This document shows, piece after piece, positions 8,568-19,200 of a stretch of 34,050 nt of DNA. The stretch covers positions 1 to 34,050 of the forward strand of contig JAJECW010000004.1 of the NCBI GenBank assembly GCA_022821865.1, in the 5' to 3' direction. Every line of letters starts with the position of its first letter. Positions within the stretch are counted from its first letter, which is position 1. The notes beneath the pieces were generated by a model. It was not told where the DNA came from and did not search any database. It saw nothing but the letters and a program-made list of their open reading frames with translations. Both the position numbers and the translations under genes were made by a program. This stretch comes from Pseudomonadales bacterium (GTDB lineage: Bacteria > Pseudomonadota > Gammaproteobacteria > Pseudomonadales > Pseudohongiellaceae).

Positions 8568-11264
8568 ATGAAAAAAGTCCTGTTTCCGCTTTTCCAGGCC
8601 GCATCCCTGCTATTTCTGGCGGCATGGTTCGCCCGCCCGGCATTCGCCCAGAACTTCACCATCGCCGACATCATCGTCGACGGCTACCAGCGCATCACTC
8701 CCGGCATCATCTACAACCTGCTTCCCGTGGGCATCGGCGACGAAGTCAACTCGCAAATCCCGGCCTTGATCATTCGCGAACTGGCGGCTTCGGAGTACTT
8801 CGACGCAGTCGAAGTTTCCCGGGAGGGCAATATCCTGGTCATCACCGTGCAGGAGCGGCCCTCGGTGGCTGAGATCAATATCGAAGGCAACAGCGTGCTG
8901 GAAACCGAGGACATCATCGAAAACATGGCCACGGCGGAAATCGCCGAAGGCGAAATCTTCACCCGGGCGGCACTTGAGGCGATCCGCCAGGGAATCCAGG
9001 AAGTGTATTCGTCCCGGGGGCGCTACGGCGCGGCGGTGGAGATCGAAGTCGAGGAACTGCCCCGCAACCGGGTTTCCATCAGCCTCGACATCAACGAAGG
9101 CGAAGAATCCAGAATCCGCCAGATCAACGTGGTGGGCAACAATTCCTTCGACGACGAAACCCTGCTTGACCTGTTCGAACTCGGCCCGAAACCCTGGTAC
9201 CTGTTCCTCAGCCGCAGGGACCGCTACTCCCGGGAGCAGTTTTCCGGCGACCTGGAAAGGCTGGAATCCTTCTATCTCGATAATGGCTATGTGGAGTTCA
9301 ATATCGAATCGACGCCGATCTCGATTACCCCGGACCGGCGCGAGGTGTACATCACCATCAATGTGCTCGAAGGCAACCAGTTCGTCATCAATGAAGTCGA
9401 TCTCGCCGGCGACCTCGTGGACGCCGAGGCGATTCTGCGCGCCGCGATTTTCGTGCGCCCGGGGCAGATCTACTCCCAGGCCCTGGTGACCGGCACCGAG
9501 GAAATCATGGTGCAATTCCTCGGCAATCTCGGCTACGCCTTCGCCGAGGCCACCGGCGTACCCAATGTCAACGAGGACGGCTCGGTGGACGTGACCTTCG
9601 TCATCGAACCCGGCAACCGCACCTATGTGAACCGTATCAATTTCAATGGCAATACCTCCACCGCCGACGACGTGCTGCGGCGGGAAATGCGCCAGCTCGA
9701 AGCCGCGCCAGCCTCGAGCATGCAGATCGAGCAGTCCAAGGTGCGGCTGGAGCGGCTCGGCTATTTTGAAACCGTGGAAGTCGAAACCGAGGAAGTGCCC
9801 GGCACCACCGACCAGGTGGATGTCAATTTTGACGTGGTGGAACAGAATTTCGGCGCCATCAGCTTTCAGGTGGGCACCGGCGGCAGCGGCGATTTCTTCA
9901 TCAGTTCCAATCTCCAGGCCCAGAATTTTCTAGGCACCGGCCGCACCGTGGCGGTGGGGGTCAACCGCAGCCGCTTCATCAAATCGCTCAATTTCCAGTA
10001 CGTGGACCCGTATTTCACCCCGGACGGGGTAAGCCGGGGCATGAGCGTCTATGTGCAGGAAATCGACTCGCCCTTCAATGTGGCGAACTTCAATACCTCA
10101 TCCTATGGCGCATCCCTGAGTTTCAGCTATCCCCTGAGCGAAATTTCCGCCCTCGGTTTCGATCTGGGCTACACCCATACCGAACTCAGTTCCGGGCTCG
10201 GTTCGGTGCAGGAAATCGTCGCTTCGCCCACCCTCTATCCGAATATCGACAAGTACCTGATCTCCCCGGCGAATCCCGACCCGGCGGCGGGCCCGGTGAT
10301 GGACGCCGTGCTCGGCGATGTCAACCTGCTCAGCATGGCCCAGCTTCGCGCCAACCCGGACCCGGGTTTCGTGGACCTCTACGGCGACAATTTCGATAAT
10401 TTCAGCCTCAGCGGCAACTGGTTCCGCAATACCCTCAACCGCGGCCAGCTCGCCAACGACGGCTCCCTGCACAATCTGGGCCTGGAAGTCACCCTGCCGG
10501 GCAGCGACCTGCAGTTCGCGCGTTTTTCCTATTCCAACCAGATGTACTGGCCCCTGAACCAGGACCGCACCTGGGTGGTGGGCCTGCGCACCAATCTCGG
10601 CTATGGCATCGGCTATGGCGACACCGAGCAGATGCCATTCTTCAACCACTATTTCGCCGGCGGCATCAACGCCGCGGGGGTGGTGCGCGGCTTTGAGGAG
10701 AACAGCCTCGGCCCCCGCAGCACCGCCGGCGCGCGCTATCTGACCCAGAGCCGGGTCTCCCTGCTCAAGGACGAAGCCGGCAATATCCTGCTTGAAGAGG
10801 ACGGCTCCGCCCAGGGCTTCGACACCGATTTCGCCTATCAGGCCGAGCCCTTGCTCGACGGCATGGGCAATCCGGTGCTTGACGGCATGGGCAATCCCGT
10901 GCCGGCCCTGGCGGTGGAGAATTTCTTCCTGCATGAGGATTACGACAGCTTTGGTGGTAACATACTCACCACGGCGACACTGGAACTGCTATTCCCGGTG
11001 CCATTTGTCGATGAAGTGTCGAACCAGTTGCGGACTTCATTTTTCATCGATGTGGGCAATGTGTTTTCCTCCCATTGCACCGAAAGGCAACGGGCTTTGC
11101 AGAATTGCGCGAATTTCGACCTGAAGGAGTTTCGCTATGCGGCGGGTCTCGCGGTTACGTATCTGTCGCCTTTTGGCCCGCTGACTTTCTATCTGGCCCA
11201 GCCGTTTGGAAAGGAAGGCGATGACACCAAGAGTTTTGATTTTACTGTGGGGACCGGATTTTAA
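8568..11264 (+). CDS. bamA: Outer membrane protein assembly factor BamA
   Basis: BamA is the Omp85 core of the BAM complex that inserts beta-barrels into the outer membrane. Residues 1-27 are a signal peptide ending AFA before QNFTIADIIVDGYQ. Five POTRA domains run to about residue 430. The barrel follows, with FLGTGRTVAVGVNRSRF, QYVDPYFTPDG and the loop-6 VRGF motif at 706-709 (VVRGFEENSLGPR), ending in Phe as usual for outer-membrane proteins. Length 898 is well above E. coli (810). The extra sequence lies in barrel loops, mainly around the VRGF loop and the preceding extracellular region. A perfect duplication of LDGMGNPV occurs at about 763-778. The start is the ATG giving the signal peptide; the frame stays open upstream through rseP but is not coding there. 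Confidence 0.96.
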   Translation: MKKVLFPLFQAASLLFLAAWFARPAFAQNFTIADIIVDGYQRITPGIIYNLLPVGIGDEVNSQIPALIIRELAASEYFDAVEVSREGNILVITVQERPSVAEINIEGNSVLETEDIIENMATAEIAEGEIFTRAALEAIRQGIQEVYSSRGRYGAAVEIEVEELPRNRVSISLDINEGEESRIRQINVVGNNSFDDETLLDLFELGPKPWYLFLSRRDRYSREQFSGDLERLESFYLDNGYVEFNIESTPISITPDRREVYITINVLEGNQFVINEVDLAGDLVDAEAILRAAIFVRPGQIYSQALVTGTEEIMVQFLGNLGYAFAEATGVPNVNEDGSVDVTFVIEPGNRTYVNRINFNGNTSTADDVLRREMRQLEAAPASSMQIEQSKVRLERLGYFETVEVETEEVPGTTDQVDVNFDVVEQNFGAISFQVGTGGSGDFFISSNLQAQNFLGTGRTVAVGVNRSRFIKSLNFQYVDPYFTPDGVSRGMSVYVQEIDSPFNVANFNTSSYGASLSFSYPLSEISALGFDLGYTHTELSSGLGSVQEIVASPTLYPNIDKYLISPANPDPAAGPVMDAVLGDVNLLSMAQLRANPDPGFVDLYGDNFDNFSLSGNWFRNTLNRGQLANDGSLHNLGLEVTLPGSDLQFARFSYSNQMYWPLNQDRTWVVGLRTNLGYGIGYGDTEQMPFFNHYFAGGINAAGVVRGFEENSLGPRSTAGARYLTQSRVSLLKDEAGNILLEEDGSAQGFDTDFAYQAEPLLDGMGNPVLDGMGNPVPALAVENFFLHEDYDSFGGNILTTATLELLFPVPFVDEVSNQLRTSFFIDVGNVFSSHCTERQRALQNCANFDLKEFRYAAGLAVTYLSPFGPLTFYLAQPFGKEGDDTKSFDFTVGTGF

Positions 11265-11330
11265 CGCCGGGCGCCAGATTCTGAAGTCAGGTGCTGGATT
11301 CCAACCCTCGGCGCCGGATTGTGGTGTTGG
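11251..11330 (+). repeat. Four imperfect 20-bp tandem units at the bamA-skp junction
   Basis: Units at 11251-11270, 11271-11290, 11291-11310 and 11311-11330 each have the form GNRCYRGATT followed by ten less conserved bases (GGACCGGATT, GCGCCAGATT, GTGCTGGATT, GCGCCGGATT). The first unit includes the bamA stop codon. The phase is exact across all four. Function unknown; it could be slippage expansion from the bamA 3' end. Confidence 0.55.
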
Positions 11331-11370
11331 TGACAGGTAGCCCAGGCAGAACTGAAATCGGAGAGAAGCC

Positions 11371-11889
11371 GTGAAAACCATCAAATGCCTTATTGCCGGC
11401 CTTGCCCTGGCGGTAATTTCCCAGGGAGCCGTCGCCCAGGACACCAAGATCGGCATCCTCAATCCCTTGCGCGCCCTGTTTGCCTCGGATGCAGCCCAGG
11501 TGATCCAGCAGGAACTCGAAGCGGAACTCGCGCCGGACCAGGAAAGAGCCACTGAATTGTCCGAGGAACTGAGCGCTCTCGCCGAGGAATTCCAGCAGAA
11601 CGAAGCCATCATGACCGAGGATGAAGTAAGGCGCATGAACTCCAACGCCCAGGATCTGCAAGTGCAATTGCAGTTGATCCAGGAGCGGGTGCAAACCGCG
11701 CTCAACGAAAGAAACCAGTTGTTTCTCGAAAGCATGCAGCAGCAGCTTGCCGACGCCGTCTCCGAAGTCGTTGCCGAAGGCGGCTTCGACCTGATTCTCA
11801 ATGCCGACAGCGCGCCGTATTTCGATCAGGTGCTCGACATCACCGCCCGGGTCACCGCCAAGCTCAACGAAATGGATCAGGGGGAGTAA
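11371..11889 (+). CDS. skp: Periplasmic chaperone Skp (OmpH family)
   Basis: Skp binds unfolded outer-membrane proteins in the periplasm as a trimer and delivers them toward BAM. The 172-residue product has a signal peptide (MKTIKCLIAGLALAVISQG, cleavage probably after AVA at 22). Then come a small core strand TKIGILNPLRALFASD, a long Glu/Gln-rich coiled-coil hairpin at about 50-135, and a C-terminal core part VVAEGGFDLILNADSAPYFD, typical of OmpH. The start is GTG at 11371, supported by GGAGAGAA about 5 nt upstream. The sequence is divergent, but the fold pattern and the place between bamA and lpxD are diagnostic. Confidence 0.92.
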   Translation: MKTIKCLIAGLALAVISQGAVAQDTKIGILNPLRALFASDAAQVIQQELEAELAPDQERATELSEELSALAEEFQQNEAIMTEDEVRRMNSNAQDLQVQLQLIQERVQTALNERNQLFLESMQQQLADAVSEVVAEGGFDLILNADSAPYFDQVLDITARVTAKLNEMDQGE

Positions 11890-11951
11890 GCGGGCCGCGG
11901 GGCGGGCAAGCCAGCCACAACCGGTCGTAACCGGTGTCTTCGCCAGTTTGC

Positions 11952-12965
11952 ATGAAGCTGTCCCGGCTTGCCGGATTGCTGGAAGTCGAACTCGACGGTG
12001 ACGGCGACTGCGAAATCAGCGGTCTCGGAACGTTGGCGGATGCGGTTCCGGGTGAACTGAGCTTTCTCTCCAATCCCGCCTACGCCGGCCAGCTCGCCGA
12101 TACCCGGGCGTCGGCAATCATCATTGAAGAGCGATTCCGCGATGCCTGCCCGGCAAACCGGCTGATCAGCCCGCGGCCGTATGTGAGTTTTGCCCGGGCC
12201 ACGGCGATTTTCCACGCCGGCGGGGCGCCTGAAGCCGGCGTCCATCCCTCGGCGGTGGTGCATGGCGAAGCCGAGATTGGGAACGGGGTCAGCATCGGCC
12301 CCAACAGCGTGATCGAGGCCGGCGCCAACGTTGGCAAAGGTTCGGTGATCGGCCCCGGCTGCATCGTCGGCGCGAATTCCCGGCTCGGTCCGGCTTGCCA
12401 CCTGCAGCGGGCGGTAGTGCTCTATCCGGGCGTGCAACTGGGCGGCAATGTGCGAATCGACGCCAACAGCGTCATCGGGGCTGACGGTTTCGGCTATGCT
12501 TTCGACGGCGAGAAATCGGTAAAGATTCACCACGGCGGATCGGTGCGTATCGACGATGACGTGGATATCGGCGCCGGCACCACCATCGATGCCGGGGTCA
12601 TGGGCGACACCCGGATCGGCCGGGGCGTGAAAATCGATAACCAGGTACAGATCGGGCATAACTGCGTCATCGGCGAGCATACGGTAATCTGCGGCTGCAC
12701 GGCCATTGCCGGCAGCGTGGTGATCGGCAGGAACTGCATCATGGGGGGCGCCTCCGGGGCGGTGGGGCATATCACCATTGCCGACCGGGTCGAAGTCAGC
12801 GCCATGTCCCTGGTCAGCCGCAGCATCACCGAGCCGGGCAGATACTCCTCGGGCACCGGACACATGAAAACCAGCCGCTGGAAGCGCGTCATCACCCGCT
12901 TCCAGGAACTCGACGAAATGGCCAATCGCCTCCAGGGTTTGGAAAAACTGGTCAGGAAAGACTAG
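11952..12965 (+). CDS. lpxD: UDP-3-O-(3-hydroxyacyl)glucosamine N-acyltransferase
   Basis: LpxD adds the second 3-hydroxyacyl chain to UDP-3-O-acyl-glucosamine in lipid A synthesis. Residues 1-90 are the uridine-binding domain ([13 protein letters not shown]). A left-handed beta-helix of hexapeptide repeats follows ([26 protein letters not shown]) with the catalytic His236 in [10 protein letters not shown] helical C-terminus ends [12 protein letters not shown]. From ATG 11952 the length is 337 (E. coli 341). A GTG at 11934 would add six residues; neither start has a clear Shine-Dalgarno, and 11952 fits the alignment better. The usual TIDRG is TIDAG here. Confidence 0.95.
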   Translation: MKLSRLAGLLEVELDGDGDCEISGLGTLADAVPGELSFLSNPAYAGQLADTRASAIIIEERFRDACPANRLISPRPYVSFARATAIFHAGGAPEAGVHPSAVVHGEAEIGNGVSIGPNSVIEAGANVGKGSVIGPGCIVGANSRLGPACHLQRAVVLYPGVQLGGNVRIDANSVIGADGFGYAFDGEKSVKIHHGGSVRIDDDVDIGAGTTIDAGVMGDTRIGRGVKIDNQVQIGHNCVIGEHTVICGCTAIAGSVVIGRNCIMGGASGAVGHITIADRVEVSAMSLVSRSITEPGRYSSGTGHMKTSRWKRVITRFQELDEMANRLQGLEKLVRKD

Positions 12966-12997
12966 GATTCGTGCCGGAAGTCTTCGGAGATCGGGAA

Positions 12998-13447
12998 ATG
13001 CTTCTGGACATTGAGGAAATCAAGCAATACCTGCCCCAGCGCTATCCGTTCCTGCTTGTGGACCGGGTGCTCGAGATGGACCTCGGCAAGTCGATCCTCG
13101 CCCTGAAGAACGTCACCGTGAACGAGCCTTTTTTCGTGGGCCATTTCCCGCACCAGCCCATCATGCCCGGCGTGCTCATCATCGAGGCCCTGGCCCAGGC
13201 GGCTGGCGTGCTTGGCTTCAAGAGCCAGGAGAAAAAGCCCGCCGACGGCTACCTGTACTATTTCGTCGGCGCCGACGAGGTGCGCCTGCGGCGCCCGGTG
13301 GTGCCGGGAGACCAGTTGCTGCTCAAGGTCGATGTCATCAGCAACCGTCGCGGCATCTACAAGTTCCATGCCGAGGCTTCCGTGGACGGGCAGCTCGTGG
13401 GCGCCATGAAAATCATTTGCGCCGAGAGGAAAGTGGATGTCGATTGA
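12998..13447 (+). CDS. fabZ: 3-hydroxyacyl-[ACP] dehydratase FabZ
   Basis: FabZ dehydrates 3-hydroxyacyl-ACP in fatty acid elongation and competes with LpxA and LpxD for 3-hydroxyacyl-ACP. Hot-dog fold sequence is complete: [37 protein letters not shown] with catalytic His49, Glu63 in IIEALAQ, and [16 protein letters not shown] at 12971 is also in frame. ATG 12998 is preferred because GGAGA (12986-12990) lies 7 nt upstream and the catalytic residues then have E. coli numbering. Length 149. The 3' end overlaps lpxA by 11 nt. Confidence 0.95.
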   Translation: MLLDIEEIKQYLPQRYPFLLVDRVLEMDLGKSILALKNVTVNEPFFVGHFPHQPIMPGVLIIEALAQAAGVLGFKSQEKKPADGYLYYFVGADEVRLRRPVVPGDQLLLKVDVISNRRGIYKFHAEASVDGQLVGAMKIICAERKVDVD

Positions 13448-14228
13448 CAGCAGCGCCAGTATCGATCCCACGGCGCGGATAGAAGAGGATGTGGAAATCG
13501 GGCCCGATGTGGTCATCGGCCCCTGGAGCATCATCGGCTCCAATGTTTCCATCGGGGCGGGCAGCATTCTGCGTTCCCATGTGGTGATTCAATCCAATAC
13601 CCGCATCGGCGGCGGCAATCTGTTCTTCCAGTTCTGTTCCGTGGGGGAAGACCCCCAGGACAAGAAATACCAGGGCGAGGACACCTGGCTCGAGATCGGC
13701 GACGGCAATGTGTTCCGGGAAGGGGTGACCGTCCACCGGGGAACCGGCGGCGGCGGGGGGCTGACCCGCATCGGCAACCGCAACCTGCTGATGGCCTATG
13801 CCCATGTGGCCCATGACTGCATGCTTGGCGACGATATCGTCTGTGCCAACAACGTCGGCCTCTGCGGCCACGTAAGCATCGACGATTACGCGATTCTCGG
13901 CGGCTACGCGGGTGTCAACCAGTTCCTCCGCATCGGCGCCCATGCCATGGTGGGAGGCATGACCCACGTGGTGAACGACGTGCCCGCCTTTGTCATCGTC
14001 AGCGGCCAGCCCGCGCTTGCCAGAAGCATCAATTCCATCGGCATGAAACGGCGCGGATTCGCCCGGGAAGAAATCGAGCTGATGAAGAAGGCATTCAAGA
14101 TTCTCCACCTGCGCAATCTGACCATGCAGGAAGCCATCCCCCAGATCAAGGCGCTCAGCGAGGACAGCGAAGTGCTCAAGACCCTGGTGGACTCGGTGGA
14201 ATCTTCATGCAAGGGTGTGCATCGCTGA
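13437..14228 (+). CDS. lpxA: UDP-N-acetylglucosamine acyltransferase
   Basis: LpxA performs the first lipid A step, 3-O-acylation of UDP-GlcNAc from 3-hydroxyacyl-ACP. The product has 263 residues (E. coli 262). It shows hexapeptide beta-helix coils ([18 protein letters not shown]), [33 protein letters not shown] and the catalytic His126 in AYAHVAHDC. It ends in the C-terminal helical region with [18 protein letters not shown]. The position equivalent to E. coli Gly173, part of the acyl-chain ruler, is Gly (MVGGM), which suggests a long hydroxyacyl chain such as C14; that is inference. The gene overlaps fabZ and is 11 nt from lpxB. Confidence 0.96.
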   Translation: MSIDSSASIDPTARIEEDVEIGPDVVIGPWSIIGSNVSIGAGSILRSHVVIQSNTRIGGGNLFFQFCSVGEDPQDKKYQGEDTWLEIGDGNVFREGVTVHRGTGGGGGLTRIGNRNLLMAYAHVAHDCMLGDDIVCANNVGLCGHVSIDDYAILGGYAGVNQFLRIGAHAMVGGMTHVVNDVPAFVIVSGQPALARSINSIGMKRRGFAREEIELMKKAFKILHLRNLTMQEAIPQIKALSEDSEVLKTLVDSVESSCKGVHR

Positions 14229-14239
14229 ATCTTGTGTGA

Positions 14240-15472
14240 ATGATGGCAGGGACGGCACATGGCATGACCGGACATATCCACTTCGGCATTGTCGCCGGCG
14301 AAGCTTCCGGCGACCTGCTTGGCGCGGGGCTGATGCGGGCCCTGGGCGAGCGTTTTCCCGGGGCGAGATTCAGCGGCGTCGGCGGCCCCGCCATGGGGCG
14401 GCTCGGCTGTGAATCCCTGGCGCCCATGGAGCGGCTTGCGGTCATGGGCCTCGTGGAACCACTCGCCAGATTGCCGGAACTGCTGCGAATCAAGCGCCGG
14501 CTCGTAGCGCATTTCCGCGCCAGCCCGCCGGCGGCCTTCATTGGTGTCGATTCACCGGACTTCAATCTCCGCCTTGCCAAAACCCTGCATCGCAGCGGCA
14601 TTCCCGCGGTGCATTATGTCAGCCCCAGCGTCTGGGCCTGGCGCGCCGGCAGAATCCACGGCATCGCCCGGTCCATCGACCTGATGCTTACGCTGTTCCC
14701 CTTCGAAACCGAAATCTACCAACAACATGGCGTCGCCGCGCGCTGTGTGGGACACCCACTCGCCGACGCCATCGATCCCGATTCCGGTATGGGACACCCA
14801 TCCGCGCCCACAGCCGTTTCCGACCAGCGCGGCACGCGGGCAAGGCGGCAACTCGGGATCGATTCCGCGTCCCGGGTCATCGCCTTGCTGCCCGGCAGCC
14901 GCAAGGGTGAAATACAGCGAATGGCGCCGATATTCCTGGCAGCGGCTGCCGCGGCGCAGCGCGAATTTCCTGAACTGCGGTTCCTGCTGCCCTGCAGCGA
15001 CGAGGCGAATCGCCGCCTGGTCGGACACATCATCGAAGAAGGCGGTTTCTCCGGCGCAGACTGCCGCCTGCTCGACGATTCACGACTGGCCATGGCGGCG
15101 GCGGATTTCGTCATCCTCGCTTCCGGCACGGCGACCCTGGAAGCCATGCTGCTGCGTCGCCCCATGGCGGTCTGCTACCGGCTTGCGCCGCTGACTTACG
15201 CCATCGCCTCGCGCATGGTCCACGTGGACCATATGGCGATTCCCAACCTGCTTGCGGGCAAAAGACTTGTCCCGGAATACGTGCAGCACGAAGTCAACCC
15301 GGACAATCTGCTCGGAGAAATCCGCCGCTTCATGGCCAATCCCGCCCCAAAGCCCGAATTGCTGGAAACCTTCGCCCGACAGCACTGCCTCCTGCGCAGA
15401 AACGCATCCCAAGAGGCCGCTTCCGCAGTCGATGAAATGCTTGCGTCCCAAGCCGCCGCAAGCAGTCCCTGA
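14240..15472 (+). CDS. lpxB: Lipid-A-disaccharide synthase
   Basis: LpxB (GT19) joins UDP-2,3-diacylglucosamine and lipid X into the lipid A disaccharide at the inner membrane. Visible: GIVAGEASGDLLGAGLMRAL, GVDSPDFNLRLAK, the invariant HYVSPSVWAWR, LFPFETEIY, VGHPLADAI, ALLPGSRKGEI and the C-terminal ILASGTATLEAMLL and IPNLLAGKRLVPEY. Length 410 against 382 in E. coli; part of the excess is a roughly 20-residue insert after VGHPLADAI, where GGGACACCCA is repeated. ATG 14240 is used; ATG 14264 (MTGHIHFGIVAGE) has AGGGA upstream and is a credible alternative. The stop overlaps the rnhB start (TGATG). Confidence 0.95.
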   Translation: MMAGTAHGMTGHIHFGIVAGEASGDLLGAGLMRALGERFPGARFSGVGGPAMGRLGCESLAPMERLAVMGLVEPLARLPELLRIKRRLVAHFRASPPAAFIGVDSPDFNLRLAKTLHRSGIPAVHYVSPSVWAWRAGRIHGIARSIDLMLTLFPFETEIYQQHGVAARCVGHPLADAIDPDSGMGHPSAPTAVSDQRGTRARRQLGIDSASRVIALLPGSRKGEIQRMAPIFLAAAAAAQREFPELRFLLPCSDEANRRLVGHIIEEGGFSGADCRLLDDSRLAMAAADFVILASGTATLEAMLLRRPMAVCYRLAPLTYAIASRMVHVDHMAIPNLLAGKRLVPEYVQHEVNPDNLLGEIRRFMANPAPKPELLETFARQHCLLRRNASQEAASAVDEMLASQAAASSP

Positions 15473-16113
15473 TGGTCGGCAGGCCCATGCGCAAGCCCGA
15501 GTGGCGGGAGTTTCCCCATCTGCCCGCGCCCCAGGCGGGTGTCGATGAAGTCGGTCGCGGCGCGCTCGCCGGCGATGTGGTGGCCGCGGCGGTCATACTC
15601 GCCCCGGAAACCGAAATCCAGGGACTGAACGACTCCAAGAAGATCACCGCCCCCCGTCGGGAAGCCTGCTACCGGGAAATCCTGGGCACATGCGTCAGCT
15701 TCGCCATCGGCCGCGCAAGCCCGACGGAAATCGACGAGCTTGACGTGCTCCGCGCCAGCCTGCTCGCCATGCGGCGCGCCATTGCCCATCTTGCCGTTCA
15801 GCCCGCATCGGTCCTTGTGGACGGTAACATCATCCCCGAATGGCCATACCCCACGGAAGCCATCCTCGGCGGCGACGGCAGCGTCCCCGGCATCGCCGCC
15901 GCCTCCATCATCGCCAAGGTAACCCGGGACCGGGAAATGACAGCCCTGCGGGACCAATACCCCGCCTACAACTTCCCCCAGCACAAGGGCTACCCCACCC
16001 CCCAGCACCTCCAGACCCTCGCCCGACAAGGCCCCACCCCAATCCACCGCCGCAGCTTCGCGCCGGTTTCAAGATTGTCTCCAAGATGCGCCGCCGCCAA
16101 AAACCGGGTATGA
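15472..16113 (+). CDS. rnhB: Ribonuclease HII
   Basis: RNase HII cuts RNA in RNA-DNA hybrids and starts ribonucleotide excision repair. AGVDEVGRGALAGDVVAAAV contains the catalytic Asp-Glu pair. LNDSKKITAPRRE, VLVDGN with the third Asp, and AAASIIAKVTRDREM with the fourth follow, then YPAYNFPQHKGYPTPQH and HRRSFAPV. Length 213 (E. coli 198), with about 14 extra residues after the usual HRRSFAPV end. The start overlaps the lpxB stop. ATG 15487 is an alternative start. Confidence 0.94.
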   Translation: MVGRPMRKPEWREFPHLPAPQAGVDEVGRGALAGDVVAAAVILAPETEIQGLNDSKKITAPRREACYREILGTCVSFAIGRASPTEIDELDVLRASLLAMRRAIAHLAVQPASVLVDGNIIPEWPYPTEAILGGDGSVPGIAAASIIAKVTRDREMTALRDQYPAYNFPQHKGYPTPQHLQTLARQGPTPIHRRSFAPVSRLSPRCAAAKNRV

Positions 16114-16215
16114 ATTCCTCGTACTGAAAGCCTTCGAGTACCGCGGATTGTGTCGGTCTTGCCCGGGATTTGCGATTGGCTTCAGTGCCGCATAAGGGCC
16201 AACGCCGCTCCGCCA

Positions 16216-16224
16216 TGGTGTAAA
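16216..16224 (+). promoter_or_regulatory. Candidate extended -10 promoter for dnaE
   Basis: TGGTGTAAA resembles an extended -10 (TG, one base, TGTAAA) about 30 bp upstream of the dnaE ATG. No convincing -35 is seen. It lies in the only gap (140 bp) in the rnhB-dnaE stretch. Weak support. Confidence 0.3.
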
Positions 16225-16253
16225 CTTGGTCTGGCAGCCAGGCTGAGTTACCC

Positions 16254-19200
16254 ATGTCCGAACCAGCATCCACCCAGACATTCATTCATCTGCGCCTGCA
16301 TACCGAGTTTTCCATCAGCGACGGGCTGATCGCCATCGGGCCCCTGGTGGAATGTCTCCGGGAACAGGGCATGCCGGCGGTGGCGGTGACCGATCTGGCC
16401 AATTTGTTCGCCCTGATCAAGTTCTACCAGGGCGCCCGGCAGGCGGGAATCAAGCCGGTGTGCGGCTGCGAACTGCGGGTGACCGATACCGCCAGCGGCC
16501 ATATCAGCCAGTTGGTCCTGCTCGCCCGCGATGAAACCGGCTACCACAATCTGCTGCGGCTGGTTTCTGACATCTACGTGGAGAACGAGCCGGGCGCTGA
16601 ATTTTCCCTCGACAAGGCCAGGCTTGGAAGCTACAGCGATGGCCTGATCGCCCTGTCCGGCGCCCTGCAATCCGATATCGCCGCCGCGCTGCTTGCCGGC
16701 AATGTGGAACTGGCGCGGGGCCTGCTCGACTCCTGGCGCGAACTCTTTCCGGGAAGCTTCTACATCGAGTTGCAACGCCTCGGCAAATCCGGCGAAGAGG
16801 AATACATCGAAGCCGCCCTTGGCCTTGCCCGGGATAGCGGCTGCCCCGTGGTGGCCACCAATGACGTGCGCTTCCTGGGCGAGGACGATTTCGAAGCCCA
16901 CGAGGCCAGGGTCTGCATTACCCAGCGCCGGGTGCTCGATGACCCCGGCCGCCCCCGGGACTACACCCCCCGCCAGCATCTGCGCGGCGCCGGGGAAATG
17001 ATCGAGCTGTTCCGCGATATTCCCGAGGCGGTCGGCGCCACTGTCGATATCACCCGGCGTTGCAATCTCGACCTTGAACTGATCCAGCGGCTGCCGGAGT
17101 TCCCATTGCCCCCGGGTGAAACCGCCAGCCTGAACGAGTACCTGTCCCGGGTCGCAGCCGGCGGGCTTGCCGGGCGGCTTGCGGGGCGACCGGAACCCTC
17201 GGCTGCCGGCGCACCCACCGCCGGAGACTATCAGGCCAGACTCGAGGAAGAGCTCGGCATCATCAACCAGATGGATTTCGCCGGCTACTTCCTCATCGTG
17301 ATGGAGTTCGTGCAATGGGCCAAGGCCAATGGCATACCGGTGGGGCCGGGACGGGGTTCCGGGGCCGGCTCCATTGTCGCCTGGGCCCTGGGCATCACCG
17401 ATGTGGACCCGCTGGAGTATGACCTGCTTTTCGAGCGTTTTCTCAATCCCGAACGCGTGTCCATGCCCGATTTCGATATCGATTTCTGCATGGAGGGCCG
17501 CGACCGGGTGATTTCCCATGTGGCGGAAATTTACGGCAAGGATGCGGTTTCCCAGATCATCACTTTCGGCACCATGGCGGCCAAGGCGGTGGTGCGCGAC
17601 GTGGCCCGGGTGCAGGGCAAGCCCTTCTCGCTTGGCGACAAGCTGTCGCGGATGATCCCCGGCACCGTGGGAATGACCCTGCGCCAGGCGCTGGCGGAAA
17701 GGCCGGAGCTCAAGGAATTCATCGAAAGCGATGACGACGCCGGGGAAATCTTCGAGATGGCGCTCAAGCTCGAAGGCATCGCCCGCAATATCGGCAAGCA
17801 TGCCGGCGGCGTGGTCATCGCGCCGGGCCGGCTCACGGATTTCACGCCGCTGTTCCGCGACCAGGAGCGCACCGGCTCCAGCCTGCTGACCCAGTACGAC
17901 AAGGATGACGTGGAAACCGCGGGTCTGGTGAAATTCGACTTCCTCGGCCTGCGCACCCTGACCATCATCGACTGGGCGGTGAAATCCATCGCCGATCAGG
18001 AAGGCGCCCGGATCGACATCGCCGGCCTGCCCCTGGATGACCGCAAGGTCTACCGGATGCTCGGCAAGGGTAGCACCACGGCGGTGTTCCAGTTGGAATC
18101 CCGGGGCCTGAAGCAACTGATCCGCAAGCTCAAGCCGAGCCGTTTCGACGATCTGGTGGCCCTGGTGGCCCTGTATCGCCCCGGTCCCCTGCAATCGGGC
18201 ATGGTGGACGATTTCATCGACCGCAAGCACGGCCGCAAGGAGGTGAACTACCCACTGCCGGAGCTTGAGCCTGTGCTGAAGGGCACTTATGGCGTGATTC
18301 TCTACCAGGAACAGGTGATGAAAATCGCCCAGTTGCTCGGCAAGTACACTCTGGGCCGGGCGGATATCCTGCGCAAGGCCATGGGCAAGAAAGACCCGGA
18401 GGAAATGGCGCGCCAGCGCGACGCCTTCATGAGCGGCGCGCTGGAGCAGGGCGTTCCCGAGCGCAAGGCTTCCGACCTGTTCGACCTGATGGAAAAATTC
18501 GCCGGCTATGGTTTCAACAAGTCGCATTCGGTGGCCTACGCCCTGCTGGCCTACCAGACCGCCTGGCTCAAGACCCACTATCCGGCGTATTTCATGGCCG
18601 CGGTGCTTTCGGCGGAAATGAACCAGACCGACAAGATCATGGAACTCGTCACCGAATGTCGGGAAATGGGGCTGACGGTGCTTTCCCCGGACATCAACCG
18701 CGGCGAGTATCGTTTCAGCGTGGATGACCAGGGGCGCATCGTGTACGGCCTCGGCGCCATCCGCAATCTCGGCCAGGGACAGATCGAGCGCATCGCCGGG
18801 GCCCGGGAGGAGGGCGGCTTCCGCAGTTTGCCGGATCTGTGCCGCCGGGTGGGCGGGCAGCTCGACAACAAGAACGTCATCGAAATCCTGATCGACTCGG
18901 GCGCCTGCGACGCGCTCGCCGAAGGCGAGGCCCCGGCAGTCAGGGCGAAACTGCGGCATTGCCTACCGGAAGTGATCAAGGCGGCGGAGCAGCATCTCGA
19001 GGATCAGGCGTTCGGTATCGCCAATCTGTTTGCGGATGTCGAGGCCGAACCGGAAGCCGGAGAGAAACTGCCGGCCAGCGCCGCGGAGGCGCGGGTGGAC
19101 AAGCGCGCTGCGCTGGAAGCCGAACGCGAATGCCTTGGCTACTATCTCACCGCACATCCCATGGACGAATACTGGCCCGAACTGGAGCAGTTCGCCCCCA

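Noticed and set aside
16248..18959. A 903-codon open frame on the minus strand opposite dnaE
   Set aside because: It mirrors the GC-rich codon pattern of dnaE, shows no domain, and dnaE itself is certain.
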